NCBI GenBank assembly: GCA_029256465.1
Contig: JAQSXW010000008.1
Location: 1 to 12,907 of the forward strand
Direction of reading: 5' to 3'
DNA length: 12,907 nucleotides
Origin: Evtepia sp.
GTDB taxonomy: Bacteria; Bacillota; Clostridia; Oscillospirales; Oscillospiraceae
Part shown: one piece after another, positions 12,763 to 12,907 of the stretch
How the letters are laid out: each line of letters begins with the position of its first letter
Numbering within the stretch: the first letter of the stretch is position 1
Translations under genes and position numbers: made by a program
Notes under the pieces: generated by a model
The model's input: only the letters and a program-made list of their open reading frames with translations
The model's database searches: none
What the model was told of the DNA's origin: nothing

Positions 12763-12907
12763 ATGATTTTTGACGCAATTGCGAAGCTGATCGCAGAGCA
12801 CAATGACTGCGACGTATCTGAAATTACAATGGAGACCACATTTCAATCTCTCGGCATCGACTCTCTGGATACAGTCGAGCTGCTGATGAATTTGGAAGAT
12901 ACCATTG
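12763..12907 (+). CDS. acpP: Acyl carrier protein, N-terminal part (cut by the window end)
   Basis: Carrier of growing acyl chains in type II fatty-acid synthesis (or a related pathway). The first 48 residues are visible: MIFDAIAKLIAEHNDCDVSEI, then the phosphopantetheine site GIDSLDTVELLMNLED with the modified Ser34. It starts at ATG 12763 with TTTTGGAGG ending 9 bases upstream. It is read from a consensus promoter with an operator candidate. In Clostridia such an acp is often the first gene of a fab cluster, but what follows lies outside the window. Confidence 0.93.
   Translation, partial: MIFDAIAKLIAEHNDCDVSEITMETTFQSLGIDSLDTVELLMNLEDTI

Overview
The window looks like the chromosome of a low-to-mid GC Gram-positive anaerobe of class Clostridia (an Oscillospirales-type genome is my guess, not proven). 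The grounds are strong Shine-Dalgarno sites (AGGAGG type) with several TTG/GTG starts, a methionine T-box leader, a Firmicutes-type 6S RNA, a DUF1292 protein, a bifunctional class A penicillin-binding protein with a Thr/Pro-rich tail, and intrinsic terminators with strong hairpins. It is mostly core and housekeeping DNA. I see no prophage, insertion sequence, CRISPR array or obvious genomic island.

Layout. 1-2476 (+): the 3' part of secA, a 32-bp perfect palindrome, then pgeF (laccase-domain peptidoglycan editing factor), closed by a two-way terminator. 2540-3577 (-): a TM-anchored N-acetylmuramoyl-L-alanine amidase followed by a small Cys-rich putative zinc protein, with their own promoter. 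3756-6056 (-): a class A PBP with its own extended -10 promoter and terminator. 6266-6559 (+): an acidic DUF1292 protein, immediately followed by a 6S RNA candidate (about 6566-6750). A two-way terminator separates this from the converging methionine transporter operon metN-metI-metQ (9417 down to 6834). That operon is preceded by a complete methionyl T-box leader (AUG specifier, UGGU bulge, terminator) and two tandem promoters. 10060-11214 (+): a highly codon-biased iron-type alcohol dehydrogenase with its own promoter and terminator. 11309-11821 (-): a small nitroreductase, divergent from a TetR-family regulator (12044-12619). 12763 to the end (+): the start of an acyl carrier protein gene, probably the first gene of a fatty-acid synthesis operon.

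How it works together. SecA, PgeF, the amidase and the PBP serve secretion and cell-wall work. The metNIQ operon should be switched on when tRNA-Met is uncharged, but its substrate-binding lipoprotein gene metQ carries two in-frame nonsense codons (TAG and TAA, six codons apart) in an otherwise intact frame, so the transporter is probably non-functional or needs another binding protein. At the right end the acp promoter is a full consensus (TTGACA-17-TATAAT). A 21-bp perfect inverted repeat with the same 11-base core as the classical tet operator covers its start site, so the adjacent TetR-family protein is the obvious candidate to bind there. These two points are the most interesting in the window.
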